Source of the DNA: CAYTYZ01 sp964442385
Lineage (GTDB): Bacteria; Patescibacteriota; Microgenomatia; UBA12405
Assembly (NCBI GenBank): GCA_964442385.1
Contig: CAYTYZ010000001.1
Span: forward strand, 1-64,000
Direction: 5' to 3'
Length of the DNA: 64,000 bases
Shown: positions 44,718-53,352 of the stretch, piece by piece
Position numbering within the stretch: position 1 is the stretch's first letter
Layout: each line of letters opens with the position of its first letter
The notes under the pieces: model-generated
The model's input: only the letters and a program-made list of their open reading frames with translations
What the model was told of the DNA's origin: nothing
Database searches by the model: none
Made by a program: the position numbers and the translations under genes

Positions 44718-44790
44718 AGCCCAAGACGAGAGTTGAACTCGTGACCTTCCCCTTACCATGGGGATGCTCTACCAACTGAGCTACCTGGGC
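44718..44790 (-). tRNA. tRNA-Thr (anticodon GGT)
   Basis: Acceptor GCCCAGG pairs with CTTGGGC. The anticodon loop ATGGTAA gives GGT, reading ACC and ACU. The T-loop is TTCAACT. The discriminator is T and no CCA is encoded. Confidence 0.95.
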
Positions 44791-44833
44791 GCGGTTTTAT
44801 ATTATACAAAATAAATCACAACCCTTCTACCCT

Positions 44834-46369
44834 TTATCTATCATGATCCCTTTCACTATACCAAGGCTTTCTAGATCTGCCATCTTCAAAGTCTTTTTCA
44901 TCCTCAGGATCCCTGCAAAAAGGTGGTTTTTGGTGTGGAGGCAATGTTGGCATTACCAGTGGTACACACTTGCCATTTCCCGACATAAAGTTATTTGGCA
45001 TACACACTAATCCTGAACAACAACTCTTTCCACTGTTGTTAGTCAAACACTCAGCGTTCTGCTTTTTACAAGAACCTATTACAGGTGTTGCCGTAGGTGT
45101 TGGTGGAACTCTAGTAGGAGTCAAGGTAGGAGTGTTTGTGGGCTTTGGAGTAGGTGTATTTGTTGGAGTCGGGATTGATGTAGGAGTATTGGTTGGGGTA
45201 TTGGTAGGTGTTGGAGTTGATGTAGGAGTATTTGTTGGAGTTACAGTAGCTGTTACCCCAGGTGTAGGAATTGAGGTTGGTTCTGGTGTTGGCGTGTTTG
45301 TTGGAGTTGGAGTAGAGGTTGGGGTAGAAGTTGGGGTCGGCGTAGACGTGGGAGTGTTTGTGGGTGTGGGAGTTTCAGTTGGAATTGGTGTTTCAGTAGG
45401 GGTTGGTATGGGTGTTTCAGTTGGAGTTGGAGTAGGTGGAATTGGAGTTGGAGTAGGTGTAGGAGCAGTAAGGTCAACTGTTACATTCGATACGGTCAGG
45501 CTAGACCAGGTTTCCCCTTGTTGTTTGGCTCCTTGGCTTCCCAAAAACACCATCTGAGGTGAACACTGGTCTGCAGGTGTTACAAAAATTGGATTAGGAT
45601 TATTTACTTTGTCAAAATATATTTCAAACCTTCCTTCAGTTTTTTGAATTTCAACTTCATGGGTAGCCAAATCATTAGTCATCGGATTTATACTGGTATA
45701 AGTTATATCTTCATTTCTTACCTGATAACTATTTGGGCTGGCACACCCCTGTGGAACAAAATTCTGATGGTAAAGGCGCAAACCTGTGGCTGTGTCATAC
45801 CACAAACTTGTTTGCGGTATATACTCTCCCGGGTTATAGGTAGAACCCACGCTTCTCATATAACCTAAACCAAATCCTGCCCCCGCACTTCCCACGCTAT
45901 TATATTTATAGGTAATATTTACTTTAAAGTTGCCATTTGTTGGTAAAACCACATTGCTATTACTATATATATATGGAAAATAAGGCAAGTCTGATGTTAG
46001 GGTTACTCCTTCAGGTCCAAAGCTCGGTTGTGGTCGAACCAAGGTTTGCCTTAAAACAGGAGGATATGTGTTACCAATATCTAATACTGGATTTCCATCT
46101 TGATCTACCACCGGGTTTCCATTGGCGTCCAGAAGAGGTTGAAAAATTGGATTGCCATTTCCGTCTACAACCGGATCATAAATAGGATTTCCATTAGAAT
46201 CTAAGGCTGTTTCATATTGCAAGTCATTGTAGTTCCATTCTGTACTAGACTCAGTAAATCCTTCGTTTACAATAATTTGAGCCAAAGCTACCCTGGCAAC
46301 CACCACCCCAACCAAAGCCAACAAAACAAAAGAAAACAAGCGCAAAGAAGTTTTTCTTTTGACAAACAT
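44834..46369 (-). CDS. Secreted protein with Pro-Thr spacer and Cys-knot tail
   Basis: 511 residues. Signal peptide at residues 8-30 (FVLLALVGVVVARVALA). Residues 50-100 carry four NGNP/DGNP repeats. Residues 100-300 look like a beta-sandwich. Residues 305-425 are a long PTPT/PTNTPT spacer, probably extended and perhaps O-glycosylated. A small cysteine domain follows (CKKQNAECLTNNSGKSCCSG). The mature C-terminus is charged. It is likely a surface protein. TATAAT ends six bases before the ATG. The opposite strand of the spacer gives a spurious Gly-Val repeat frame. Confidence 0.85.
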   Translation of the reverse strand: MFVKRKTSLRLFSFVLLALVGVVVARVALAQIIVNEGFTESSTEWNYNDLQYETALDSNGNPIYDPVVDGNGNPIFQPLLDANGNPVVDQDGNPVLDIGNTYPPVLRQTLVRPQPSFGPEGVTLTSDLPYFPYIYSNSNVVLPTNGNFKVNITYKYNSVGSAGAGFGLGYMRSVGSTYNPGEYIPQTSLWYDTATGLRLYHQNFVPQGCASPNSYQVRNEDITYTSINPMTNDLATHEVEIQKTEGRFEIYFDKVNNPNPIFVTPADQCSPQMVFLGSQGAKQQGETWSSLTVSNVTVDLTAPTPTPTPIPPTPTPTETPIPTPTETPIPTETPTPTNTPTSTPTPTSTPTSTPTPTNTPTPEPTSIPTPGVTATVTPTNTPTSTPTPTNTPTNTPTSIPTPTNTPTPKPTNTPTLTPTRVPPTPTATPVIGSCKKQNAECLTNNSGKSCCSGLVCMPNNFMSGNGKCVPLVMPTLPPHQKPPFCRDPEDEKDFEDGRSRKPWYSERDHDR

Positions 46370-46440
46370 TAAAAAATTATACCTACTCTAAAATCCAAAC
46401 ACAACTATACAAACCTTAAAGCTAGTTATATAAATAGATT

Positions 46441-48171
46441 ATGGCAGCTGGTACCACACAAGAACAACTTAACCCAAATATACAAAGAGAAAGCTTTGAC
46501 TACGAAGCTTTTCAGCGAAAACTAATTGCAAATCTAAGGCCATCTACTTTAAGCCGTACCAAAGAAAGAATACTAAACGCTGCAATGGAAATGGTTGGAA
46601 AACGGCCTAAAGAGGCAAAAATGTTATTGTTGCAAGATAATGACGCACAACCGATAGTAGTGTTTCAAAATGTCAAAGGTGAGACCATGAGAGCCAGCCA
46701 ACTTTTGGACCCAGAAGGACAAGCTACAGACAATCCACTTAAAGTCGCCCCTACAAAGGGCGATGATTTTACAGCCGGTATAAACCCCAACACTAATGAG
46801 TTGATAGCGCCAATTGGCTGGTTCGGTAATGACAAAACACACCAAGGCCTAAAACTTCTCCATGAGCTGGGACATGTAGTCAATTTTAAAACAAACCCGG
46901 GAGAATTCCACCGCTTTAATGACATGAAAATACAACATCAAATGGCCATCGAAATCGCTAAAAACCAAAACGGCACCTTGGGTGGTTTAATTGCCCATTT
47001 TCAATCACAAATTGACCAGGGTAATTTTTCTAATTTAGGCATGCCAGACAAAGAAACACGCGATGAATACATTGAATCCATGGCACATAGAATTTACAAC
47101 GCCTACAAACAGGATTTTGCAGTTTTTAGTCATTATTTTCAACAAAACGCCAAAGATGCTTATCTTCTTAATGTAAAACTAGAACGTGATGCTTGGGCCC
47201 AGGCATTAAAAATGAACCGAGAAGCCAGACGAAAAGGATTTATCATCGACAATCGACCGACAGATGAGATCTTTCAAGATATCGACAGATCCCTAGCTAC
47301 TAGAATAAACCCCTATTGGACTTTTGCAGTCAGAAATCCGGAGTCCAGAAAACAACTAGGTTTACCCCAAGATGTAGAAAAAAAACCAAAAACTGGAAAT
47401 TTTACGTTAGAAGATGCCACTTCTGAAATTCAATTGCTAGAGCAAGTTGCCCTAGACGCTGCCCAAGCCACCAGGGAATATTTAGGGATCGATAAACAAA
47501 GAGATATCAGGCCAGGTGAAGACAAGGAAACCTTGCTAAAAATGGCTGATTCCAGAGTAATGGTTACAACAACAGGTTTTCTGTTTAGTACCGAAGAAAA
47601 ACCAGTCCTAACTAGACCTCTTGAAGAACAAGTCCGAACCTGCCTATTGGCTTGGCAGGCAGAACAGATAAAACGCCAAGCACGTTGGCTTCGTGAATTT
47701 TCTAGTCTAAATATCGATATTGGTCCACAAAATGGTTCCAAGGAAGATATCACAATTTTAGGAAATGTAAAAATTTCAAATATCAATGGTATTCCTGGTA
47801 GACATGAAATACATTTCAAAAGTTTCGATATGGGTGATACTGGACCAGCCAAAAGAATAGAAAGTACTACATTAATATATGACGAAAAAATTGATTTAAG
47901 TAAAGAACCGGCTCCTATCGCCCTTGATACCAGCAGATTCTGCGTAATATTTGCAAGACGCAAAGAACCAAAAGAGGGATATTCCGGAACACTACAGGTA
48001 GTGGGATCAGTCTCCGAGCTTTGGAAACAAGCCTCTAGAACCTCACCTCCAAACCTTGAAAAGGTTCTAACTGACCGTGGCTTCGATCCCAAGACCGCTG
48101 GAGAAGTTTGGACAGCTTTTGGTGGTTCATTTGTAGGTTTTCGTAGAGAAAAGGGCGAAGTTGAAGAATAA
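46441..48171 (+). CDS. Large protein with an HExxH zincin-like motif
   Basis: 576 residues, no signal peptide. HELGH at 141-145 in LKLLHELGHVVNF is a classical zinc-metalloprotease motif. A possible third ligand lies about 60 residues later in DEYIESMAHRI. The rest is not recognised. Intracellular location is likely. TATAAA ends six bases before the ATG, with no Shine-Dalgarno sequence. Protease activity is an inference from this motif. Confidence 0.65.
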   Translation: MAAGTTQEQLNPNIQRESFDYEAFQRKLIANLRPSTLSRTKERILNAAMEMVGKRPKEAKMLLLQDNDAQPIVVFQNVKGETMRASQLLDPEGQATDNPLKVAPTKGDDFTAGINPNTNELIAPIGWFGNDKTHQGLKLLHELGHVVNFKTNPGEFHRFNDMKIQHQMAIEIAKNQNGTLGGLIAHFQSQIDQGNFSNLGMPDKETRDEYIESMAHRIYNAYKQDFAVFSHYFQQNAKDAYLLNVKLERDAWAQALKMNREARRKGFIIDNRPTDEIFQDIDRSLATRINPYWTFAVRNPESRKQLGLPQDVEKKPKTGNFTLEDATSEIQLLEQVALDAAQATREYLGIDKQRDIRPGEDKETLLKMADSRVMVTTTGFLFSTEEKPVLTRPLEEQVRTCLLAWQAEQIKRQARWLREFSSLNIDIGPQNGSKEDITILGNVKISNINGIPGRHEIHFKSFDMGDTGPAKRIESTTLIYDEKIDLSKEPAPIALDTSRFCVIFARRKEPKEGYSGTLQVVGSVSELWKQASRTSPPNLEKVLTDRGFDPKTAGEVWTAFGGSFVGFRREKGEVEE

Positions 48172-48203
48172 ACCCACCCATTTACGCTATAATATTTTTC
48201 ACT

Positions 48204-48252
48204 CGTGGGATGGCAAAAAATGCCTGTCCGCCTCAGGCAGAGCAAGGCACTT
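48204..48252. repeat. Partial tRNA-Ser copy with palindromic insert
   Basis: GTGGGATG (48205-48212) and GCAAGGCACTT (48242-48252) match two parts of the tRNA-Ser 46 bases downstream in the same order. Between them the D-loop is replaced by a tract containing TGCCTGTCCGCCTCAGGCAGA. A TATAAT-like box precedes the copy as it does the intact gene. The short matches make this weaker than the other two loci. Confidence 0.6.
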
Positions 48253-48297
48253 TATTTTTCAAATTTCGGTTCTTTTGAGTTATAATTCACTCTGTCT

Positions 48298-48381
48298 GGT
48301 GGGATGCGCCGAATTGGCAAGGCACTTGTCTTGAAAACAAGCGCTCGCAAGAGCTTGGGGGTTCGAGTCCCTCTCCCACCG
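48298..48381 (+). tRNA. tRNA-Ser (anticodon TGA)
   Basis: Acceptor GGTGGGA pairs with TCCCACC. The anticodon loop CTTGAAA gives TGA. There is a long class II variable arm (CGCTCGCAAGAGC). The discriminator is G. TATAAT (48281-48286) precedes it. Confidence 0.95.
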
Positions 48382-48391
48382 CAAACAAACG

Positions 48392-48437
48392 AAAAACCGC
48401 CTCGGATCCACAGTTTATACTGTAAACCAAAGGCGGT
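48392..48437 (-). terminator. Intrinsic terminator of the 48453 gene
   Basis: ACCGCCT and AGGCGGT (48396-48402, 48431-48437) form a stem with an internal hairpin; T5 follows on the minus strand. Confidence 0.75.
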
Positions 48438-48452
48438 ATTTCTATTCTTTTT

Positions 48453-48689
48453 CTACTTGACCTCGACGGCCACCACGCCATTCATAATTCTGGCAATTTC
48501 CTCTGGCGAAGATTGCCCAAACACATGATCGACTTCGGCAATTCGCCCGGGCTTTGGTGGAAGTGATTCAAACCACCCTGCAGGCTCCAGAACCCGCCCA
48601 TCTGGCAAAACAATTCTGCCCACGTCGTAAGCAGATCCATCGACCTCATACTTTTTTCCTTCGTACTCGAAACTGATATCTGGTCCCAT
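48453..48689 (-). CDS. Small hypothetical protein, 78 aa
   Basis: MGPDISFEYEGKKYEVDGSA starts a compact beta-rich protein of unknown family. The start at 48689 is set by AAGGAGG just upstream; a longer frame begins at 48764 but is less likely. The promoter TTGACT-17-TATTAT (48783-48811) lies about 95 bases upstream and GTTCTTT is in the leader. It has its own terminator. It belongs to the Shine-Dalgarno class of genes in this window. Confidence 0.7.
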   Translation of the reverse strand: MGPDISFEYEGKKYEVDGSAYDVGRIVLPDGRVLEPAGWFESLPPKPGRIAEVDHVFGQSSPEEIARIMNGVVAVEVK

Positions 48690-48705
48690 AGGCCTCCTTT
48701 TTAGA

Positions 48706-48712
48706 AAAGAAC
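48706..48712 (-). promoter_or_regulatory. boxA-like GTTCTTT in leader
   Basis: GTTCTTT on the minus strand, six bases before the AAGGAGG of the 48689 start. Confidence 0.45.
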
Positions 48713-48782
48713 AGAAATTGATACCTGTCAGATCGTCATAGCAACAGATTTTGTTGAACAACAACTTGACATTCTAAGTCCT

Positions 48783-48811
48783 ATAATAACATAAATTAAT
48801 CAAAGAGTCAA
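48783..48811 (-). promoter_or_regulatory. Promoter of the 48453 gene
   Basis: On the minus strand TTGACT (48806-48811), a 17-base spacer and TATTAT (48783-48788). Confidence 0.7.
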
Positions 48812-48816
48812 GGTAC

Positions 48817-49095
48817 CTATCTCACAAATAGCCACATCCCCGCCCCTATTACCAAATTTATCCACCACCATTTTTTTACTTCTACAAAAAATAGTCTACC
48901 TTTAATTTTTTCCAGCTTATTACAAAGTAGCCACACAACGCCGGAAGCAAGGGTAAAACCTAAAAATATCGCCCAGCTATTCTCTTGATAAAACTGGTCA
49001 TTCCCAGTCAGACTTTCTACCAATTTTTCGGTAAACAATAGGCAAAAAAAATCGATAATTACAACTAAAAATCCGTATCCGTTCCAGACAATCAT
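48817..49095 (-). CDS. Small membrane protein, 92 aa
   Basis: Three hydrophobic segments: YGFLVVIIDFFCLLF, WAIFLGFTLASGVVWLL and WWINLVIGAGMWLF. Family unknown. It diverges from the lemA gene with 34 bases between the start codons. No other clue to function. Confidence 0.6.
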   Translation of the reverse strand: MIVWNGYGFLVVIIDFFCLLFTEKLVESLTGNDQFYQENSWAIFLGFTLASGVVWLLCNKLEKIKGRLFFVEVKKWWWINLVIGAGMWLFVR

Positions 49096-49129
49096 ATGCT
49101 ATGATAACTTATTAACGGTTTTTTTAAAA

Positions 49130-49723
49130 ATGTTAATTCCAGCAATTCTAATTGGACTAGTTGTCTTTACTGTTTTTTACGTAATCTCCTTTTACAACCA
49201 GCTTAAATCTTTGCAGGTCAAGCTCCAAGCCGCTCTGCAAGAAATTGGTAACCAACTTAAACGCCAAGCAGGTTTAATACCTAATTTAGTGGAATCAGCC
49301 AAATCTTACCTAGAACACGAAAAAGGCATTTATTCCATGCTTACCGAAGCCAGAAAAAGTATAGATTCTGCGATTTCTAGCTCCGATCCAAAGTCATTAG
49401 ATTCCGCCCAAGATTCCATTAACAAAATCCTATCTGGCCTACGTGTGGTAGTCGAATCCAACCCCGCACTTCAATCTGCTGGTGTGGTTACCAGCCTTAT
49501 GACTGATTTAAAAGATACTGCCGACAAAATCATGTATTCCCGTCGCCTACTTATTGACCTAACCGCTGACTACAATACAGCCATTGCTACTTTTCCAGGC
49601 AATATACTAGCTAGCATACTAGGCCTAACCAAGCCTGCTACAGGTCTGGCCACACCTGATATGACCCAAGCTACCACAGTTTCCCAAGAAGAAACCAAAA
49701 CGCCAGAAGTTAAACTAAATTAG
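49130..49723 (+). CDS. lemA: LemA family membrane-anchored protein
   Basis: 197 residues. One N-terminal membrane helix (ILIGLVVFTVFYVISFYNQL) is followed by the helical bundle with LQAALQEIGNQLKRQAGLIP and the NLV-ESAKSYL motif typical of LemA. The cellular role is not settled. LemA proteins are often encoded next to DUF2207 or TPM-domain proteins; here the DUF2207 gene converges on it, seven bases away. Confidence 0.9.
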   Translation: MLIPAILIGLVVFTVFYVISFYNQLKSLQVKLQAALQEIGNQLKRQAGLIPNLVESAKSYLEHEKGIYSMLTEARKSIDSAISSSDPKSLDSAQDSINKILSGLRVVVESNPALQSAGVVTSLMTDLKDTADKIMYSRRLLIDLTADYNTAIATFPGNILASILGLTKPATGLATPDMTQATTVSQEETKTPEVKLN

Positions 49724-49729
49724 TCTAAA

Positions 49730-51634
49730 CTAGCTGGCTCCACCACCACCTCCGCCTCCGCCGCCACCTCCTCCCCCGGAGAACCCACCACTGCTTCCTC
49801 CTCCTCTGGCTCCATAACTACTAGCTGAACTTACTGATGAAACCACCGAATTTGATAAATCGGCTACCATTGAATTAAACCCACTCATACTACTGCTATC
49901 TATATTCCCCCAATACATCACTCTAGTGCTATTCTCATCAGCCGGAATCACTACCGGTAGCTGTGATAAAGCTTCCGTTGATACCCCCAAGGCTATCCCA
50001 TATACCAAATAATTCTCCCACATCACCAGTGAGTCAATTGGGGCCTTTTTTGTCTGGCCATATTCTTCCAAATGCCTTTTAAACGCCAACCGATTTTGAG
50101 CCTCCGCTCTCCCCTTTTCGGTTCGTTTTAGTCCATAGGTTCGAATCAAAAGACCCACCATAACCTCAATAATTGACAATATAACCACGACAGGGATTGC
50201 TACGAGTGTTGCCAAGCTTACATTTAGCAAAGACAACAAAGGTGTAGCCAGTGGTGCTACAAATTGGAAAAATACAAACATAATTAATCCCAAGGCCAGT
50301 GCCGACCCATAACTCTTTCGCATTTTTTCAGAAAATTGATCAAAATAACCCTCAGATAAATTTTCACTCAAAGTAGTTTCAGAAAGCGTTTTTGTAAAAA
50401 AAGTTCTGGCACTACTGGGATATTCCCTAGCCCAGTCTTTGATTTTTTCCAGATCTACCTTATCTTCGTCTTTGTCGGCATAAGTGCCAATAACCTTATC
50501 AATTACTGTTATCACTTCTTTCTGAATCCCGCTTGCCACTCCCAATGCTTGTTCTTTTGTTTTGACAATAAAATAGTGGTATTTAGGAAAAAATAAGCCC
50601 ATCTTATCCTTGCTTCTCTCAATTTTATAAAATCGATCACGTACTAACGACAATACAGTTGCCGTAAAAGATTTTGGGGTTAAATATTCAGTACCATTTA
50701 TCAGTTGCTCAATCTGAGCCGGATCAATGTTACTGGGTGGCTCCCAAATTCTCCCAGACAAGTTGGCCTCTATTAGTGGTTCGTCTTTGCCAAAGCTAGA
50801 AAAATCCGTAATTTTTTGGTAAATATTTTTTATTTGCCAACCTATTATAAGTAACCCCAAAGCTCCAAATCCCCAACTTAGGGCAAAACTTACTACACTA
50901 TCTACTGATTTTTTCTGAGCAAAATCATTTTCCTGGCTAGTTATAGCAGCCAAATCTATCTGCTTGGCTACACCGCCAGCTATAACTCCCTTTGGCCAAA
51001 CTACCCTACCTTCAAAAAAAGTTTTTTCTGGTACTTCTTTTGTAACCCATCTTATCACCGGGCTAGTTGCATCAATACTAACTTTGCCGTCCAGTGGCCC
51101 ATGTCCCCAAGCTTTTACCCCAGCCAAATCAACCTCGGGAGGTAAACTAACCATGGCTGTGACATTTTTAATTGGCATGGTCCACTCATCGCCAATAAAT
51201 TTCCAATAAAATTCATCCACATCAGACCCCATGCTTACCGCGTTATTAATTTTATATTTTATGTTAAATATTTTTTTCTGATTATTTGACCTAAAATACC
51301 AGCTAATTTTCCACCTATCCCCCAAATCTTTGGCATAAAACACATGTTCTGGTCGACTACTTTCTACTTCAGGAATTTCCGCTCCCCTTGCTTGGTAATA
51401 ACAGGTATCCTCACAAACCTCAAAGCTTCCTAAAACATAATTTGGCCTATTTTCACCGGACTTTACAACCTCTACATAGGCATTGCTATAACTACCCTCA
51501 AAATTGTACTCCATTCTCTGCTCCAGACTCATACTCCCATCTTTTGCAATTTCACCCTGTATATCCACCTTGTCTATACTATACGATTTGGCAAAAACAC
51601 CCGTAAAGGCTAGCAGCAACCACAATACCCACAT
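49730..51634 (-). CDS. DUF2207 membrane protein with Gly-rich tail
   Basis: 634 residues. Signal peptide or anchor at residues 1-15, an extracellular beta domain to about 230, one membrane helix near 255, a cytoplasmic region, two more helices around 450-500 (ALALGLIMFVFFQFVAP), and a tail rich in glycine and serine (GGGSSGGFSGGGGGGG). These features are diagnostic of DUF2207. It faces lemA. It begins three bases after the frame at 51638. Confidence 0.9.
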   Translation of the reverse strand: MWVLWLLLAFTGVFAKSYSIDKVDIQGEIAKDGSMSLEQRMEYNFEGSYSNAYVEVVKSGENRPNYVLGSFEVCEDTCYYQARGAEIPEVESSRPEHVFYAKDLGDRWKISWYFRSNNQKKIFNIKYKINNAVSMGSDVDEFYWKFIGDEWTMPIKNVTAMVSLPPEVDLAGVKAWGHGPLDGKVSIDATSPVIRWVTKEVPEKTFFEGRVVWPKGVIAGGVAKQIDLAAITSQENDFAQKKSVDSVVSFALSWGFGALGLLIIGWQIKNIYQKITDFSSFGKDEPLIEANLSGRIWEPPSNIDPAQIEQLINGTEYLTPKSFTATVLSLVRDRFYKIERSKDKMGLFFPKYHYFIVKTKEQALGVASGIQKEVITVIDKVIGTYADKDEDKVDLEKIKDWAREYPSSARTFFTKTLSETTLSENLSEGYFDQFSEKMRKSYGSALALGLIMFVFFQFVAPLATPLLSLLNVSLATLVAIPVVVILSIIEVMVGLLIRTYGLKRTEKGRAEAQNRLAFKRHLEEYGQTKKAPIDSLVMWENYLVYGIALGVSTEALSQLPVVIPADENSTRVMYWGNIDSSSMSGFNSMVADLSNSVVSSVSSASSYGARGGGSSGGFSGGGGGGGGGGGGGAS

Positions 51635-51637
51635 ACT

Positions 51638-51964
51638 TTATACTAGCATGTCATCTGAAAATATCCCTGGATTACGTTTATTTTTAGCCATACTATATAT
51701 ATGCCTTCTATTAGCCAAACTGTTATTTCTGCCACCCTTATTCAGCTTTCCCTCTCCAACAGCTCTATGGACAGAATGGTCAACTACGCCATTTTTTATC
51801 GGATGAAAGTGTGCTGCTTTTGTAATTTCTTTTTCAGGATCTATGCATATTCTCAGGGTAACTCCTGGCTTAAATACTGCACGGCCATTTTCTTTATGCA
51901 GATTTTCGCCACCTTCAGCGGCTGCGTGCCATGTTTCAAACTCTCCACCTCTCGTTCTTGTCAT
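51638..51964 (-). CDS. Possible small protein, 108 aa
   Basis: The predicted protein is basic and histidine containing (ITKAAHFHPIKNGVVDHSVH); no family recognised. It ends three bases before the DUF2207 start. TAAAAT ends seven bases before the ATG. An overlapping 52-residue hydrophobic frame exists on the plus strand (from 51649), so either could be the real one, or neither. Confidence 0.4.
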   Translation of the reverse strand: MTRTRGGEFETWHAAAEGGENLHKENGRAVFKPGVTLRICIDPEKEITKAAHFHPIKNGVVDHSVHRAVGEGKLNKGGRNNSLANRRHIYSMAKNKRNPGIFSDDMLV

Positions 51965-52021
51965 AAGAAATATTTTATTAAAATGTGTCGTATTATATAT
52001 AGTTAACCGTTTTTTATCAAA

Positions 52022-52390
52022 ATGCAGTTAAACCTAACTCTCTCTGGCCTCGATCATGGTCCCCATTTAGAAGAAATTGTCGACAAGAAATTTTCTTCCC
52101 ATATTAGCAAAATTACCCANNNNNNNNNNTATTCGTTCAATTGCATCTTCGTCTTCGTGTTTCATCGCTTTCCGTGAAAAATTACCCAGCATTACCCAGA
52201 TCTTTTAATTACCCTGCATATCAAACGGGACAAAGACGGTACTCATATTATCGAGGCTAATACCGACCTTCCTGGCAAAGGTGGCAAAATTTCTGGTCAT
52301 GCAGCCGACAACGACTTGGCTTTGGCCCTAAAATTGGTAGCCAATCATTTGGAAAAACAAATCCTACGCTTTAAAGAACAGCAACTTTAG
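52022..52390 (+). CDS. hpf: Ribosome hibernation factor (HPF/RaiA), disrupted by a scaffold join
   Basis: The start MQLNLTLSGLDHGPHLEEIV and the C-terminal ANTDLPGKGGKISGHAADND are the two halves of a short HPF that binds the 30S subunit in resting cells. A 10-N gap, 48 foreign-looking bases and an 11-base duplication separate them. Joining at the repeated AAAATTACCCA gives a continuous 99-residue protein in one frame. As written the gene has an in-frame TGA at 52175-52177, which is almost certainly an assembly artefact. Confidence 0.82.
52120..52129. other. Scaffold gap, 10 N, inside hpf
   Basis: The sequences on both sides share AAAATTACCCA (52109-52119 and 52178-52188). The real sequence is probably shorter, not longer, than shown. 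Confidence 0.95.
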
Positions 52391-52403
52391 TCTAAGATTA
52401 ATT

Positions 52404-53330
52404 ATGGCTTTCGTAGTTTTCATCCTGTCCCTGCTATTGTCGGGGTACACCCCAGTCTTTGCCCAATCCTATATACCAATAGAATTGCAACTCAAAGCGG
52501 CCTATCGCCCCCTAAGCTTCCAAGAATTTCAAGACTTGCCAGTTTTCTTTGAGCCCGCCCTTCCAATTCCCAAGCCAACTCTCCTGAGCCCAAAATCCGG
52601 ACAAGTTTTAGGTGTGTCTACTACTGCAAACGAACTGCCACCCAGCCAAATAACTCCAACCTCTAAAACCGTAACCATTGCACTACTCGGCGACTCTATG
52701 ATAGATACTCTTGGTCCAGATTTTCCCAAACTTCGCGATTCGCTTTTACGTTATTATCCAAAAGATTTTAATTTTAATATCTTAAATTATGGCAAAGGGA
52801 GTGACACTGTCGAAGGCGGTCTAAAAAGGCTAGTCGAAGACTATGAATACAAAACTGCCACCTTTCCTTCCTTAATCTCGCTGGCTCCAGACATCATAAT
52901 TGTAGAGTCATTTGCTTATAATAATTTTGGCAATACCCAAGAAGGCTTTGATCGCCACTGGCTTAATCTGGGCGCTATAGTTTCTACTATCAAAGCCAAA
53001 CTTCCCAATACCAAAATCATCATTCATACCACCATAGCTCCCAACGCTGTAGTTTTTGCCAATGGTGTTCCAGGTATGAATTTTAGTGCAGTTGATAGAC
53101 TAGAAAAAACCCAAACTATTAAATATTATCTCGAACGCACTATTACTTATGCCCAGTCTCAAGGTGTTATTTTGGCTGACGCCTATACAGCCAGCCTTGT
53201 TGGACCCAATGGTGACAAACTATACATAGACAAGGTGGACAATCTGCACCCCTCGCCCGAAGGCAAGGAGCTAATAGGTAACATCATCGCTAAAACTATT
53301 TATGACAACAGGTTGATTAGCTCTTATTAA
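52404..53330 (+). CDS. Secreted SGNH/GDSL hydrolase
   Basis: 308 residues with a signal peptide (FVVFILSLLLSGYTPVFA). Block I is IALLGDSMIDTLG with the nucleophilic Ser, block III has NYGKGSDTV, and block V is DNLHPSPEG with Asp and His of the triad. It is probably an extracellular esterase or acetyl hydrolase acting on glycans or lipids. It follows hpf by 13 bases. Substrate unknown. Confidence 0.87.
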   Translation: MAFVVFILSLLLSGYTPVFAQSYIPIELQLKAAYRPLSFQEFQDLPVFFEPALPIPKPTLLSPKSGQVLGVSTTANELPPSQITPTSKTVTIALLGDSMIDTLGPDFPKLRDSLLRYYPKDFNFNILNYGKGSDTVEGGLKRLVEDYEYKTATFPSLISLAPDIIIVESFAYNNFGNTQEGFDRHWLNLGAIVSTIKAKLPNTKIIIHTTIAPNAVVFANGVPGMNFSAVDRLEKTQTIKYYLERTITYAQSQGVILADAYTASLVGPNGDKLYIDKVDNLHPSPEGKELIGNIIAKTIYDNRLISSY

Positions 53331-53352
53331 CCAGTTATAATACCCCCACTCT

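Noticed and set aside
44970..45557. A 195-residue plus-strand frame full of Gly-Val repeats
   Set aside because: It is the complement of the Pro-Thr spacer of the secreted protein at 44834-46369, which has a signal peptide and a cysteine domain.
47430..48245. 271-residue frame on the minus strand
   Set aside because: It lies opposite the HELGH protein, with serine-rich low-information sequence and no start signals.
51504..51806. Plus-strand hydrophobic frame near 51649
   Set aside because: It competes with the minus-strand frame 51638-51964, which has a -10 box and leads into DUF2207. Neither is certain.
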